Assembly: GCA_033675265.1 (NCBI GenBank)
Contig: JAUJYZ010000236.1
Span: forward strand, 1 to 64,000
Source: Actinostola sp. cb2023
Taxonomy: Eukaryota > Cnidaria > Anthozoa > Actiniaria > Actinostolidae
Length of the DNA stretch: 64,000 nt
Direction: 5' to 3'
A program made the translations under genes and the position numbers. Each line of letters begins with the position of its first letter. Positions within the stretch are counted from its first letter, which is position 1. Under the pieces are notes generated by a model. That model saw nothing but the letters and a program-made list of their open reading frames with translations. It ran no database searches and had not been told where the DNA came from. Positions 1-11,841 of the stretch are shown piece by piece.

Positions 1-63
1 GCTTTTACTGCGCTTATCATATACATACATAATGCAGCACAAGGGACCGCGGTTTAATTTGTG

Positions 64-166
64 TTTTTATAGTTAGAAGATAGATCAGATAGCATAGATA
101 AGGATAGATAGATAGATAGGAAGATAGAATAGAAGATAGATAGATAGATAGATAGATAGGATAGAT

Positions 167-209
<43 letters not shown>

Positions 210-238
210 CATAGATAGATAGATAGATAGTAGATAGA

Positions 239-272
<34 letters not shown>

Positions 273-600
273 ATATATAGATATGATAGATAGTAGAGAG
301 ATAGATAATGATAGATAGATAGATAGATAGATAGATATATTAGAACATAGATAGATAGATAGCTAGGATATGATGATAGGTAAATAGAGAGACAGACAGA
401 CAGAGAGGACAGCACTAGGTAGGTAGATAGTAGAGAGAGAGATGTAGGAGGATTAGAGAAGAGATAGTTAGATAGATAGATAGATATACAGACAGGAAAC
501 AGACAGACAGATAGATAGACTAGATAGATATATTAGATAGAATAGATAGACTAGATAGATAGATAGATAGATAGATATTATAGATAGATAGATGAGTATA
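64..600. repeat. GATA/GACA tetranucleotide microsatellite
   Basis: Imperfect GATA repeats with GACA and AGAT interruptions run almost without a break. The same motif returns at 1645-1715 and 2610-2955, each time after a similar stretch containing 'ttttactgcg' and 'gcagcac', so the microsatellite is part of a larger repeated block. Long open frames rich in Leu-Ser-Ile-Tyr on the minus strand are by-products of the repeat. Confidence 0.95.
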
Positions 601-640
601 AACAAAACTGACTGTATGTCGTCAAAAGTGAATAGCTGAG

Positions 641-1020
641 GTGTGCAAATCCCTCTACTAAATAGGGAACAACCTAAAATAAATACTCCTATCACCGCCT
701 CCACTGTTACTGTATCACTGTGGAGCTGCACACAACGGACCGTCTGGTTCCCTCATGTCTTTAATACTTCACTATCCACCCCTCCACGTCCTATATCACT
801 GCAGCACAACAGTGCACGACGTTTCACTGTGTTTTTAATACTTTTATCACCCCTTCCCCATAACTAGTATACTATATCACTGCGGCACAACGGATGCCGC
901 GGGTTCACTGTCTTTAATACTCCTATCACCCCTCCCTGTATTATATATCACTGCATCACAACGGACCGCGGTTTCAGTGTGTTTTAATACTCTATCACCC
1001 TTCCACCCGTACTATAGCGT
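641..1020. repeat. GC-rich ~67-bp minisatellite, block 1
   Basis: Tandem degenerate units share the order 'cactgcagcacaac', 'ggaccgcggttt', 'tactcctatcacccc', 'ccccgtactatat'. The same array returns at 1790-2400. Units differ by substitutions and small indels, so the array is old. No coding potential is supported. Confidence 0.8.
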
Positions 1021-1453
1021 GGTTCACCACAGCAGCAGCCCAACCATTGCTTTTGAGGCTACTAATTCAATAAAATGATATTTACGTCTTTTTATGGGTT
1101 TCCTGTGGTAGTAAGTGTGTGGCAGCGTGCGCTATAGGTACGTATTATATTGGGCTTTCCTGTGTTGAATAAGGTATAATTGTTTTGGCTCCCTGTGCGC
1201 GTCCTGCGGGATGCGCCCCGCACGCAATGTGTATATTTTACAATATACAGCAATGCTGCGGCGCGTCCCGCAGGACGCACACAGGAAGCCCAACATTATC
1301 ATTTCTATGCACAGTGAACCCAACCATGTTATAATGCGCGCGCGCGCTCCTACCACATTAAACCCATCAAAAAAGACGCAAATATCATTTTTTTTTTTTT
1401 ATTGAATTAGGTAGCCTCAAAAGGAATGGTTTGGGCTCTGCCTGTGGGTTCAC
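1021..1453. mobile_element. Foldback MITE with 7-bp target duplication
   Basis: The element occupies about 1028-1446 and is flanked on both sides by GGTTCAC (1021-1027 and 1447-1453). Its ends are inverted (CACAGCAGCAGCCCAA against CACAGGCAGAGCCCAA read from the right) and the inverted similarity continues almost to the centre, giving imperfect arms of roughly 180-200 bp. The arms contain an inner GC-rich hairpin built on 'gcgtcctgcggga' (about 1198-1285). No open frame encodes a transposase, so it is non-autonomous. A 7-bp duplication is not diagnostic of one superfamily. The uninterrupted homologous sequence can be seen near 2390-2420. Confidence 0.75.
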
Positions 1454-1639
1454 ACAAGAGATTCAACATATAGAAATAAGCTTTTTCGCACATACGCATG
1501 TGCGCAGTAACGAGCTGCGAAATTGACACTAAATGGTGAAAAATGGCGGCTTTCAACAGGCGAAGGACTCTTGAACTTTTCTATCGCTTTTACTGCGTTA
1601 TCATATACCATACGAAATGCAGCACAAACGGACCGCGGT

Positions 1640-1715
1640 TTCACCTGTGTTTAAAAGATAGATAGATAGATATATAGACAGACAAGACAGATAGTTAGAT
1701 AGATAGATAAACAAA
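1640..1715. repeat. GATA microsatellite
   Basis: A short run of GATA/GACA repeats in the second copy of the larger block that begins the window. Confidence 0.85.
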
Positions 1716-1789
1716 CTGATATTGATGGTGTCAAAAATTGTATTAGTTGAGGAGAATAAAATCTTCACTTCTAACTTAATAGGGGACAC

Positions 1790-2400
1790 CTAATATAATA
1801 CTCCTATCACACCACCTCCCCGTACTAATGATGGTGCCACTGCAGCTCAAAGGGTAGCGCGGTTTCAGTGTGTCTTTAATACTCCTATCACCACCCCCCC
1901 TTCCCGTACTATAAATCACTGCAGCATCACAACGGACCGCGGTGCTTTCACTGTGTTTAATACTCTCTAACACCCCTCCCCGTACTGTATCACTGCAGCA
2001 CAACGGACAGAGAGCGGTTTCAGTGTGTTGTAAATACTCCTATCACCCCTTCCCCGTACTATATCACCTGCATCACAACGGACTGCGCCGCGGTTTCATG
2101 ATCATGTGTGTTTAATGTACTCCCTATCACCCCTCTCCATACTTATACCCACTGCAGCACAAAGGATCCGCGGTTTCAGTTTGTTTAATACTCACCTACC
2201 CACCTCCTTTTATCCCCGGTACTGTAAAATCAACACTGCAGCACAACGGACGCAAGCGCGGTTTCACACTGTGCTTAATACTCCTAATCGTTCCTACCTA
2301 CGCCATCCATACTTTCACTATCACTCTGCAGTCACATAGTGACCGCGGTTTCCAGTGTGTTTAATACACCTTTTCACACGCTCACCGTACTATAGCGTGC
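1790..2400. repeat. GC-rich ~67-bp minisatellite, block 2
   Basis: Second run of the same unit seen at 641-1020, about nine degenerate copies. It is followed by the same unique-looking segment ('cacatacgcatgtgc', 'aaaatggcggctttcaacagg') that follows the first block, so array and flank were duplicated together. Confidence 0.8.
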
Positions 2401-2609
2401 TTCGGGCACGAAAGAGATCAACATCAGAAATATATGCTTTGTCACATACGCATGTGCAGTAAGCGAGCTGCGAGAAATTGACAACTTTGAAAAATGGCGG
2501 CTTTCAACAGGCAAAGGAACTTCATGAAACTGTTTAATATCGTCTTTTACTGCGTTATCATATACCATAACCAATGCAGCGACACCGGACTCGGCGTTGT
2601 AACTGTGTT

Positions 2610-2697
2610 TTAATAGATAGATAGACTAGTAATATAGATAGATAGATAGATAGAGATCGATAGATAGATAGATAGATAGATTAGATAGATAGATACG

Positions 2698-2731
<34 letters not shown>

Positions 2732-2883
2732 TATAGATAGATAGATAGATAGAAGATAGGAAGGTAGGTAGGTAGAGAGAGAGAGACAGGGACAGACAGA
2801 GACAGGCAGGATAGATAGGGTAGAGAGACGAGAGAGATAGAGAGATGAGAGATAGAGGGATAGAGAGAGAAATAGGTAGATAG

Positions 2884-2917
<34 letters not shown>

Positions 2918-3050
2918 TGTATTAGATAGATAGATAAGATAGATAGATAGACACACTCAAATAAATTTATTATTATATTATTGTATTATTATTATTAGTA
3001 TTATATTATTACATTGTATTGTTATTATTATTTATTATTATTATTATTGC
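2610..3050. repeat. GATA microsatellite followed by ATT repeats
   Basis: GATA/GACA repeats to about 2955, then an ATT-rich tract from 2967 to 3048. This is low-complexity sequence with no gene. Confidence 0.9.
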
Positions 3051-3540
3051 ATGGCTTGTCATCTCAACGGGTATGATAAACTATATTTCGTGTGATTCAA
3101 TAGCAAACACTGTATTATTAGCTTATTATTATGTTGGATTAAATTGATAAAACCAGAACATGGAACTGCAACTCTATGAAAAACTTAAATTGAATTTAAT
3201 CTATTGAAACATTTACTGATGGGGAGAATGTATGGTTTATAAGGTTGATGTTGCGAATGGCGTGTAGGAATATGTAATACGGCTAAAGCAATTCAAGATG
3301 CATGGGGGTACGAAGAAGATAAAACAGCTTGCCATCCAATTTGCGGATGTAGGTCAGATACCTTTGCGATAATAAAATTCATGGAAAAGGAGCATATGTT
3401 GTTGAATGCCACAAAAGATGGCGTTAAATAGAGATGAAGAGGAAAGTTTGCGGTGTCAGGAACTTAACGTGCGATAGTTTGTCATGCGACGCCCTGATGG
3501 CAATCAAAGGGACCGCAGTTTGAAAAGCGATTCTGTATTT
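3051..3540. other. Non-repetitive spacer, no gene seen
   Basis: About 490 bases of AT-rich sequence between the microsatellite and the 83-bp array. No open frame, splice pattern or RNA gene could be supported on either strand. Confidence 0.6.
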
Positions 3541-5196
3541 CATAGTAAATAATCTATATTTATTGTACATTAGTTGAAACGATAGCTACATCTGTTAGTA
3601 ATGGATACACAGATGTATCCTGGCATAGTAAGTAATCTATATTTATTGTATATTAGTTTATACGATAGCTCTATCTGTTAGTGGTGGATACACAGATGTA
3701 TCCTGGCATTGTAAGTAATCTATATTTATTGTACATTAGTTTTTTACGATAGCTATATCTGTTAGTGGTGGATACACAGATGTATCCTGGCATAGTAAGT
3801 AATCTATATTTATTGTATATTACTGAGTTTATACGATAGCTCTATCTGTTAGTGGTGGATACACAGATGTATCCTGGCATAGTAAGTAATCTATATTTAT
3901 TGTACATTAGTTTATACGATAGCTATATATCTGTTAGTGGTGGATACACAGATGTATCCTGGCATAGTAAGTAATCTATATTTATTGTACATTAGTTTAT
4001 ACGATAGCTCTATATCTGTTAGTGGTGGATACACAGATGCATCCTGGCATAGTAAGTAATCTATATTTATTGAACATTAGTTTATACGATAGCTCTATCT
4101 GTTAGTGGTGGATACACAGATGTATCCTGGCATTGTAAGTAATCTATATTTATTGTATATTAGTTTATACGATAGCTATATATCTGTTAGTGGTGGATAC
4201 ACAGATGCATCCTGGCATAGTAAGTAATCTATATTTATTGAACATTAGTTTATACGATAGCTCTATCTGTTAGTGGTGGATACACAGATGTATCCTGGCA
4301 TTGTAAGTAATCTATATTTATTGTATATTAGTTTATACGATAGCTCTATCTGTTAGTGGTGGATACACAGATGTATCCTGGCATTGTAAGTAATCTATAT
4401 TTATTGTACATTAGCTTATACGATACGGTTAGTGCTGGATACACAGATGTATGCTGGTATAGTAAGTAATCTATATTTATTGTACATCAGTTGATACGAT
4501 AGTTATATCTGTTAGTGGTGGATACACAGATGTATCCTGGCATAGTAAGTAATCTATATTTATTGTACATTAGTTGAAACGATAGGCTACATCTGTTAGT
4601 GGTGGATACACAGATGTATGCTGGCATAGTAAGTAATCTATATTTATTGTACATTAGTTTATACGATAGATACATCTGTTATGTATATTTATTGTACATT
4701 AGCTGATACGATAGCTCTATCTGTTAGTGCTGGATACACAGATGTATCCTGGCATAGTAAATATCTATATTTATTGTACATTAGTTTATACGATAGCTAC
4801 ATCTGTTAGTAGTGGATACACAGATGTATCCTGGCATAGTAAGTAATCTATATTTATTGTACATTAGTTGATACGATAGTTATATCTGTTAGTGGTGGAT
4901 ACACAGATGTATCCTGGCATAGTAAGTAATCTATATTTATTGTACATTAGTTTATACGATAGCTACATCTGTTAGTAGTGGATACACAGATGTATCCTGG
5001 CATAGTAAGTAATCTATATTTATTGTACATTAGTTGATACGATAGTTATATCTGTTAGTGGTGGATACACAGATGTATCCTGGCATAGTAAGTAATCTAT
5101 ATTTATTGTACATCAGTTGATACGATAGCTATATCTGTTAGTGGTGGATACACAGATGTATCCTGGCATAGTAAATAATCTATATTTATTGTACAT
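3541..5196. repeat. 83-bp tandem repeat array, block 1
   Basis: About 20 copies of an AT-rich 83-bp monomer with the order 'gatacgatagct', 'ctgttagtggtgg', 'atacacagatgtatcc', 'tggcatagtaagtaatc', 'tatatttattgtacatta'. Each monomer holds a 7-bp inverted repeat (GGATACA/TGTATCC) around a 4-base loop. Marker variants occur in a fixed order, and that order is repeated in the second block. The array ends where an inverted-repeat element begins. Confidence 0.95.
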
Positions 5197-5281
5197 TAGA
5201 ATATAGTCATACTCACTCGACCAATCAGCGCCCAGCATTTGTGCGCTCTATATCTCATAAAGGAGCTTTAACAATGGATTC

Positions 5282-5372
5282 ATTAGTATTCTCTATATAG
5301 AGAATACTAATAAAGCTTTGTTTTCTTTTGTTTCAAAGCCTTATTAGTATTCTCTATATAGGGAATACTAAT
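5282..5372. repeat. Pair of 30-bp palindromes
   Basis: 5282-5311 is a perfect palindrome (ATTAGTATTCTCTAT and its complement). 5343-5372 is the same with one mismatch, and a half-copy follows near 5379. The same paired design recurs at 17162-17240 and 33409-33487 with a slightly different core. Confidence 0.85.
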
Positions 5373-5391
5373 GACTAACTTAGAGAATACT

Positions 5392-5534
5392 AGAGCACAA
5401 ATATTATACCCGTGAAATAGTTAACTAAATAGTACTAATAAATAGCACCAAATGCTTTATCATTGTTCTCTAAAATGTTAATTGGTACTAAATGTTAGCG
5501 CTTATTTCACGGATATAATATTTGCACTCTACAT
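5392..5534. repeat. Foldback inverted repeat
   Basis: Arms containing 'gagcacaaatattata' and its inverted counterpart 'ataatatttgcactc', plus 'cccgtgaaata' and 'tatttcacgg', face each other across about 90 bases. No coding capacity. Confidence 0.65.
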
Positions 5535-6197
5535 GAATAACGTGTACTAAGCTATATACACAAGAAATATTATAATACAATCTTAGTTTAATCTTCAAAT
5601 ACTATTCAAATATTATTATATCATAATCCAATAAATCACAGTTATTTGGATTCGTTAAGCAGCTAGATCTATACATGAATAGTGCGGATACAGAAATACA
5701 GATCATAACTATACTAAACACTAAAGAAACGTAGCGAGTGACTTACTCTTCAAAATGAAATCACAAACGAGTTTCTCCATGTTCTACAAGAAGTGTATAG
5801 ATGTACGGATATTCATCAGTCATCCAAGTTCTCCGTATGATTATTGCGATATAGGTAGCCCAATCTTTCAATATATTAAATGTCCACATCGTGCTTGAGT
5901 TTTCTTCGGTGTCCATTATTTCTCTCGTTTTTCAATTCCGTCCGTCCTACTGGTTTGAAGAAACTTTGAGATTTCTGCTCTTCATTTCCACAACAAATAC
6001 CGGTAAATTCTAGCGTTGTAAGCTTCGTATTTTTAAAAAAGCCTCAAGCTTCGGATATTCATCTTCACTCCACTGAAGTCACACACAACTGGACAGCTTT
6101 GCATAAGCGTATGTGTATTTGAATTCAGTATTCCTTTGGGAAAGCAACAGACATGCAGCCAAAGAATACTCTCGTGAGTATGACTATATTCTAAAAC

Positions 6198-6343
6198 GGT
6201 TAGAGAATAAACACTCGTGCTTTATGGAATTTAGAGCGCCTCGCATTAATAGAAGGGCCACTCGGCGCTACGCGCCTCGTGGCCTTCTATCTGCTGCTCG
6301 GAGCTCTAAATCCCATAAAGCACTCGCGTTTATTCTCTAACCC
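6198..6343. mobile_element. Foldback MITE, ~146 bp
   Basis: Two ~40-bp arms (GGTTAGAGAATAAACACTCG on the left, its inverse on the right) enclose a GC-rich inner hairpin centred near 6270 (GGCCACTCGGCG against CGCGCCTCGTGGCC). The whole element would fold into one long hairpin. It lies against the right end of the element at 5197-6193. Confidence 0.75.
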
Positions 6344-6345
6344 TT

Positions 6346-9300
6346 ACTTAGTTGAAACGATAGCTACATCTGTTAGTAATGGATACACAGATGTATCCTG
6401 GCATAGTAAGTAATCTATATTTATTGTATATTAGTTTATACGATAGCTCTATCTGTTAGTGGTGGATACACAGATGTATCCTGGCATTGTAAGTAATCTA
6501 TATTTATTGTACATTAGTTTTTACGATAGCTATATCTGTTAGTGGTGGATACACAGATGTATCCTGGCATAGTAAGTAATCTATATTTATTGTATATTAG
6601 TTTATACGATAGCTCTATCTGTTAGTGGTGGATACACAGATGCATCCTGGCATAGTAAGTAATCTATATTTATTGAACATTAGTTTATACGATAGCTCTA
6701 TCTGTTAGTGGTGGATACACAGATGCATCCTGGCATAGTAAGTAATCTATATTTATTGTACATTAGTTTATACGATAGCTATATATCTGTTAGTGGTGGA
6801 TACACAGATGCATCCTGGCATAGTAAGTAATCTATATTTATTGAACATTAGTTTATACGATAGCTCATCTCCATATCTGTTAGTGGTGGATACACAGATG
6901 TATCCTGGCATTGTAAGTAATCTATATTTATTGTATATTAGTTTATACGATAGCTATATATCTGTTAGTGGTGGATACACAGATGCATCCTGGCATAGTA
7001 AGTAATCTATATTTATTGAACATTAGTTTATACGATAGCTCTATCTGTTAGTGGTGGATACACAGATGTATCCTGGCATTGTAAGTAATCTATATTTATT
7101 GTATATTAGTTTATACGATAGCTCTATCTGTTAGTGGTGGATACACAGATGTATCCTGGCATTGTAAGTAATCTATATTTATTGAACATTAGTTTATACG
7201 ATAGCTCTATCTGTTAGTGGTGGATACACAGATGTATCCTGGCATTGTAAGTAATCTATATTTATTGTACATTAGCTTATACGATACGGTTAGTGCTGGA
7301 TACACAGATGTATGCTGGTATAGTAAGTAATCTATATTTATTGTACATCAGTTGATACGATAGTTATATCTGTTAGTGGTGGATACACAGATGTATCCTG
7401 GCATAGTAAGTAATCTATATTTATTGTACATTAGTTTATACGATAGATACATCTGTTATGTATATTTATTGTACATTAGCTGATACGATAGCTCTATCTG
7501 TTAGTGCTGGATACACAGATGTATCCTGGCATAGTAAATATCTATATTTATTGTACATTAGTTGAAACGATAGCTACATCTGTTAGTAGTGGATACACAG
7601 ATGTATCCTGGCATAGTAAGTAATCTATATTTATTGTACATTAGTTGATACGATAGTTATATCTGTTAGTGGTGGATACACAGATGTATCCTGGCATAGT
7701 AAGTAATCTATATTTATTGTACATCAGTTGATACGATAGCTATATCTGTTAGTGGTGGATACACAGATGTATCCTGGCATAGTAAATAATCTATATTTAT
7801 TGTACATTAGTTGAAACGATAGCTACATCTGTTAGTAGTGGATACACAGATGTATCATGGCATAGTAAGTAATCTATATTTATTGTACATTAGTTTATAC
7901 GATAGCTATATATCTGTTAGTCGTGGATACACAGATGTATCCTGGCATAGTAATTAATCTATATTTATTGTACATTAGTTTTATACGATAGCTATATATG
8001 TTAGTGGTGGATACACAGATGTATCCTGGCATAGTAAGTAATCTATATTTATTGTACATTAGTTTATACGATAGTTATATCTGTTAGTGGTGGATACACA
8101 GATGTATCCTGGCATAGTAAGTAATCTATATTTATTGTACATCAGTTGATACGATAGCTATATATCTGTTAGTGGTGGATACACAGATGTATCCTGGCAT
8201 AGTAAATAATCTATATTTATTGTACATTAGTTGAAACGATAGCTACATCTGTTAGTAGTGGATACACAGATGTATCATGGCATAGTAAGTAATCTATATT
8301 TATTGTACATTAGTTTATACGATAGCTATATATCTGTTAGTGGTGGATACACAGATGTATCATGGCATAGTAAGTAATCTATATTTATTGTACATTAGTT
8401 TAAACGATATATATAGTTAGTGGTGGATACACAGATGTATCCTTAGTAGTTTATTACACAGATACGATAGCTACATCATAGTAAGATGTAATCTATATTT
8501 AATCTACATTTAGTTTATTAGTTTATACGATAGCTATATATCTGTTAGTCGTGGATACACAGATGTATCCTGGCATAGTAAGTAATCTATATTTATTGTA
8601 CATTAGTTTTATACGATAGCTATATATGTTAGTGGTGGATACACAGATGTATCCTGGCATAGTAAGTAATCTATATTTATTGTACATTAGTTTATGCGAT
8701 AGCTATATATGTTAGTGGTGGATACACATATGTATCCTGGCAAAGTAAGTAATCTATAAATTTATTGTTCATCAGTTGATACGATAGCTGTATCTGTTAG
8801 TGGTGGATACACATATGTATGCTGGCATAGTAAATAATCTATATTTATTGTACATTAGTTGATACGATAGCTATATCTGTTATCTATATTTATTGTACAT
8901 TTGTTGATACGATAGCTCTATCTCGGTTAGTGCTATATACACAGATGTATCCTGGCATAGTAAATAATCTATATTTATTGTACATTAGTTGAAACGATAG
9001 CTACATATGTTAGTGGTGGATAAACAGTTGTATCCTGGCATAGTAAGTAATCTATATTTATTGTACATTAGTTTATGCGATAGCTATATATGTTAGTGGT
9101 GGATACACATATGTATCCTGGCAATGTAAGTAATCTATATATTTATTGTTCATCAGTTGATACGATAGCTCTATCTCGGTTAGTGCTGTATACACAGATG
9201 TATCCTGGCATAGTAAATAATCTATATTTATTGTATATTAGTTGAAACGATAGCTACATATGTTAGTGGTGGATACACAGATGTATCCTGGTATAGTAAG

Positions 9301-9548
9301 TAATCTATATTTATTGTACATTAGTTGATACGATAGCTATATCTGTTATCTATATTTATTGTACATTACACTATGCGATAGCTCTATCTGTTAGTACTGG
9401 ATACACAGATGTATCCTGGCATAGTAAGTAATCTATATTTATTGTACATTAGTTGATACGATAGCTATAACTGTTAGTACTGGATACACAGTTGTAACCT
9501 GGCATAGTAAGTAATCTATATTTATTGTACATCAGTTGATACGATAGC
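6346..9548. repeat. 83-bp tandem repeat array, block 2
   Basis: About 38 further copies of the monomer in block 1. The first part (from 6351) repeats the variant order of the start of block 1 (from 3572), including the marker 'gttagtaatgg' and the truncated unit 'ttatgtatatttattg' (near 4680 and 7455), so a multi-kilobase piece of array was copied as a block. Monomers after about 8400 are more degenerate. Confidence 0.95.
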
Positions 9549-9953
9549 TATACACCCTATACATAAATGGTAGAATCGTACAATCTCATTTACTTTATTA
9601 TTGGGAATATATTACAGCAATATCTGACCATCTCTTTGTAGAGAGGGTTATCAAAAATGAACATACCTAATTTTAGGGCTGTACTACGAAATCTTGAAAA
9701 GTTACAGTGACTTGAAATTACAAAGATTTGTGCCATAAACCGGCCCTAGATGCCTCGTTTCCATGTATTTTGCACCATTCAAACGCTTACTACTTTATGA
9801 TGGTTTCATTTTTATTAATGCACTTTTGGGGTAATTACTAAACTGTGGATGATCTTTCAATCTATTATTTTACCTTTACTTAACTCGTTATTCTTTCAGT
9901 TTTTGCAAATTTATGCAAATTAGGCAGAAATCGAGTATTGCATAGGGTGTATA
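9549..9953. mobile_element. TA-flanked MITE (Tc1/mariner-like)
   Basis: Inverted ends TACACCCTATACA (9551) and TGCATAGGGTGTA (to 9951) are flanked on both sides by TA, the target duplication of Tc1/mariner-type elements. The 401-bp interior has no transposase frame. It lies immediately before the TLDc exon, so probably in an intron of that gene. The superfamily is inferred only from the TA duplication. Confidence 0.6.
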
Positions 9954-10033
9954 TTTGTAAGGCTGAATACATTGTTTAAGGATTTCATACGTTTTTTGTA
10001 GGTTTTGATTCTTTTCCTCACATTTTTTCACAG

Positions 10034-10350
10034 CCCGCAGTCAATATTCCCAGTCCTCTCGCTCGTTTCTATATTCTTTGTACAACATCAATGGTTATCA
10101 ACCAGTCAAGCTGACCCTGACAGGACAATACAACCAGAAAGCTATTTATGGGGGTTCCACCTATGGTCCAACATTTGGTGGTGGACATGACCTATACATC
10201 TCTAGCCATGCATCTAGTAATCAGGGTTCATACACAAGACCTTATTCATACCAACCTCCCGCTGGCTGTAGTTATGGTTCTTGCTCATTCTTTGCTGGTA
10301 GCTTCAAGTTTACTCCTAATGATGTTGAAGTCTTCTATGAGATAATCTAA
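10034..10350 (+). CDS. TLDc-domain protein, last exon (partial)
   Basis: The open frame ends at a TAA at 10348-10350 and encodes the C-terminal half of a TLDc domain. Visible landmarks are SLYNINGY (from 10075), GPTFGGGHDLYIS, the Gly/Ser-rich loop, and the closing block FAGSFKFTPNDVEVFYEII. TLDc domains occur in oxidation-resistance and TBC1D24-type proteins and in many stand-alone invertebrate proteins; the exact parent here cannot be named. A pyrimidine-rich tract and AG at 10032-10033 is the likely splice acceptor, but AGs at 10039 and 10052 are alternatives, so the 5' edge is uncertain. Earlier exons are not found in the window; upstream is the 83-bp array and a MITE. The exon's last ~94 bases are amplified directly downstream. 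Confidence 0.8.
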
Positions 10351-11344
10351 CCAGATAAGTCATGATGACCATTCTTGCTCTTGGCTGGTAGCTACACGTT
10401 TACACCTAATGATGTTGAAGTCTTCTATGAGATAATCTAACCAGATCAGTCATGATGACCATTCTTGCTCATTCTTAGCTGGTAGCTACACACGTTTACA
10501 CCTAATGATGTTGAAGTCTTCTATGAGATAATCTAACCAGATAAGTCATGGTGACCATTCTTGCTCATTCTCTGCTGGCAGCTACACGTTTACTCCTAAT
10601 GATGTTGAAGTCTTCTATGAGATAATCTAACCAGATAAGTCATGGTGACCATTCTTGCTCATTCTTTGCTGGTAGCTACACGTTTACTCCTAATGCTGTT
10701 GAAGTCTTCTATGAGATAATCTAACCAGATCAGTCATGATGACCATTCTTGCTCATTCTTGGCTGGTAGCTACACGTTTACTCCTAATGATGTTGAAGTC
10801 TTCTATGAGATAATCTAACCAGATAAGTCATGATGACCATTCTTGCTTATTCTGGGCTGGTAGCTACACGTTTACTCCTAATGCTGTTGAAGTCTTCTAT
10901 GAGATAATCTAACCAGATCAGTCATGATGACCATTCTTGCTCATTCTGGGCTGGTAACTACACGTTTACTCCTAATGATGTTGAAGTCTTTTATGAGATA
11001 ATCTAACCAGATAAGTCATGGTGACCATTCTTGCTCATTCTTGGCTGGTAGCTACACGTTTACTCCTAATGATGTTGAAGTCTTCTATGAGATAATCTAA
11101 CCAGATAAGTCATGATGACCATTCTTGCTAATTCTTGGTTGGTAGCTACACGTTTACTCCTAATGATGTTGAAGTCTTCTATGAGATAATCTAACCAGAT
11201 AAGTCATGATGACCATTCTTGCTAATTCTTGGCTGCTAGCTACACGTTTACTCCTAATGATGTTGAAGTCTTCTATGAGATAATCTAACCAGATAAGTCA
11301 TGATGACCATTCTTGCTCATTCTTGGCTGGAAGCTACACGTTTA
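10351..11344 (+). repeat. ~94-bp minisatellite derived from the TLDc exon end
   Basis: About ten tandem copies plus a partial last copy. Each unit contains the end of the TLDc reading frame (LAGSYTFTPNDVEVFYEII followed by TAA) plus a short 3' segment 'ccagataagtcatgatg'. The first unit is the true exon end at about 10270-10350. Because every unit retains the stop codon, the array cannot be translated as part of the protein; it is 3' UTR or downstream sequence. Variation is mostly single substitutions (for example gatgttg against gctgttg), so amplification looks fairly recent. Confidence 0.9.
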
Positions 11345-11379
11345 ATCACCAACGGCTGATTTACGTTTCAAAACAAACA

Positions 11380-11765
11380 AACTATGGCCGCGCTTATATA
11401 ATTACTTGAATGACATAGCCAGTAAAATTCAATATCGTAATTACTCGTTTAAGCGCCGTGGCGCTTATTATTTTTGAGGGGTTTTGGATGCGGCGCTTAT
11501 TGAAGTGCGGCGCTAATTAATTCGTTTTAAAAAAAATAATTAACATATTTAGAAATGATTTAATACGTTTGCCAAATATGTTAACAAAATAAACGTGTTT
11601 AAAGTGTTGAAACTTCGATTAAACGCCGTATTGTGTAAATAAATGCGGCGCTTATTCGAGGGCGGCGCTTATTAATGATTTTGCTATCAGATGCGGCGCT
11701 TATTCGAGAGCGGCGCTTATTAATAATTTTCCTATCTGATGCGGCGTTTATACGAGTAAATACGG
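11380..11765. repeat. Cluster of GGCGCTTATT motifs
   Basis: At least six copies of 'gcggcgcttatt' or close variants on the plus strand, often in pairs separated by 'cgag', within AT-rich sequence. It ends 'cgagtaaatacggta'. It looks like the repeated subterminal region of a DNA transposon, but matching outer ends were not identified. No gene seen. Confidence 0.5.
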
Positions 11766-11841
11766 TATTGATAACAATTTCAACATTGTTTTGCTTTCAT
11801 AATCGCCGACTTTCTTTGAATTCGCCTTTTAGTTAAATTTA

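Larger units (their letters stand above)
5197..6193. mobile_element. Non-autonomous DNA element with ~20-bp TIRs
   Basis: Terminal inverted repeats start TAGAATATAGTCATACTCAC at 5197 and appear in reverse complement at 6171-6193. The roughly 1-kb interior has no transposase frame but holds palindromes at 5282-5372 and a foldback pair at about 5392-5534. It interrupts the 83-bp array together with the adjacent foldback at 6198-6343. The array resumes at 6346 with a short TTAG shared by both flanks, which may be the target duplication of the composite insertion. Confidence 0.65.

Noticed and set aside
17..2956. Leu-Ser-Ile-Tyr repeat frames
   Set aside because: Translation of GATA microsatellites.
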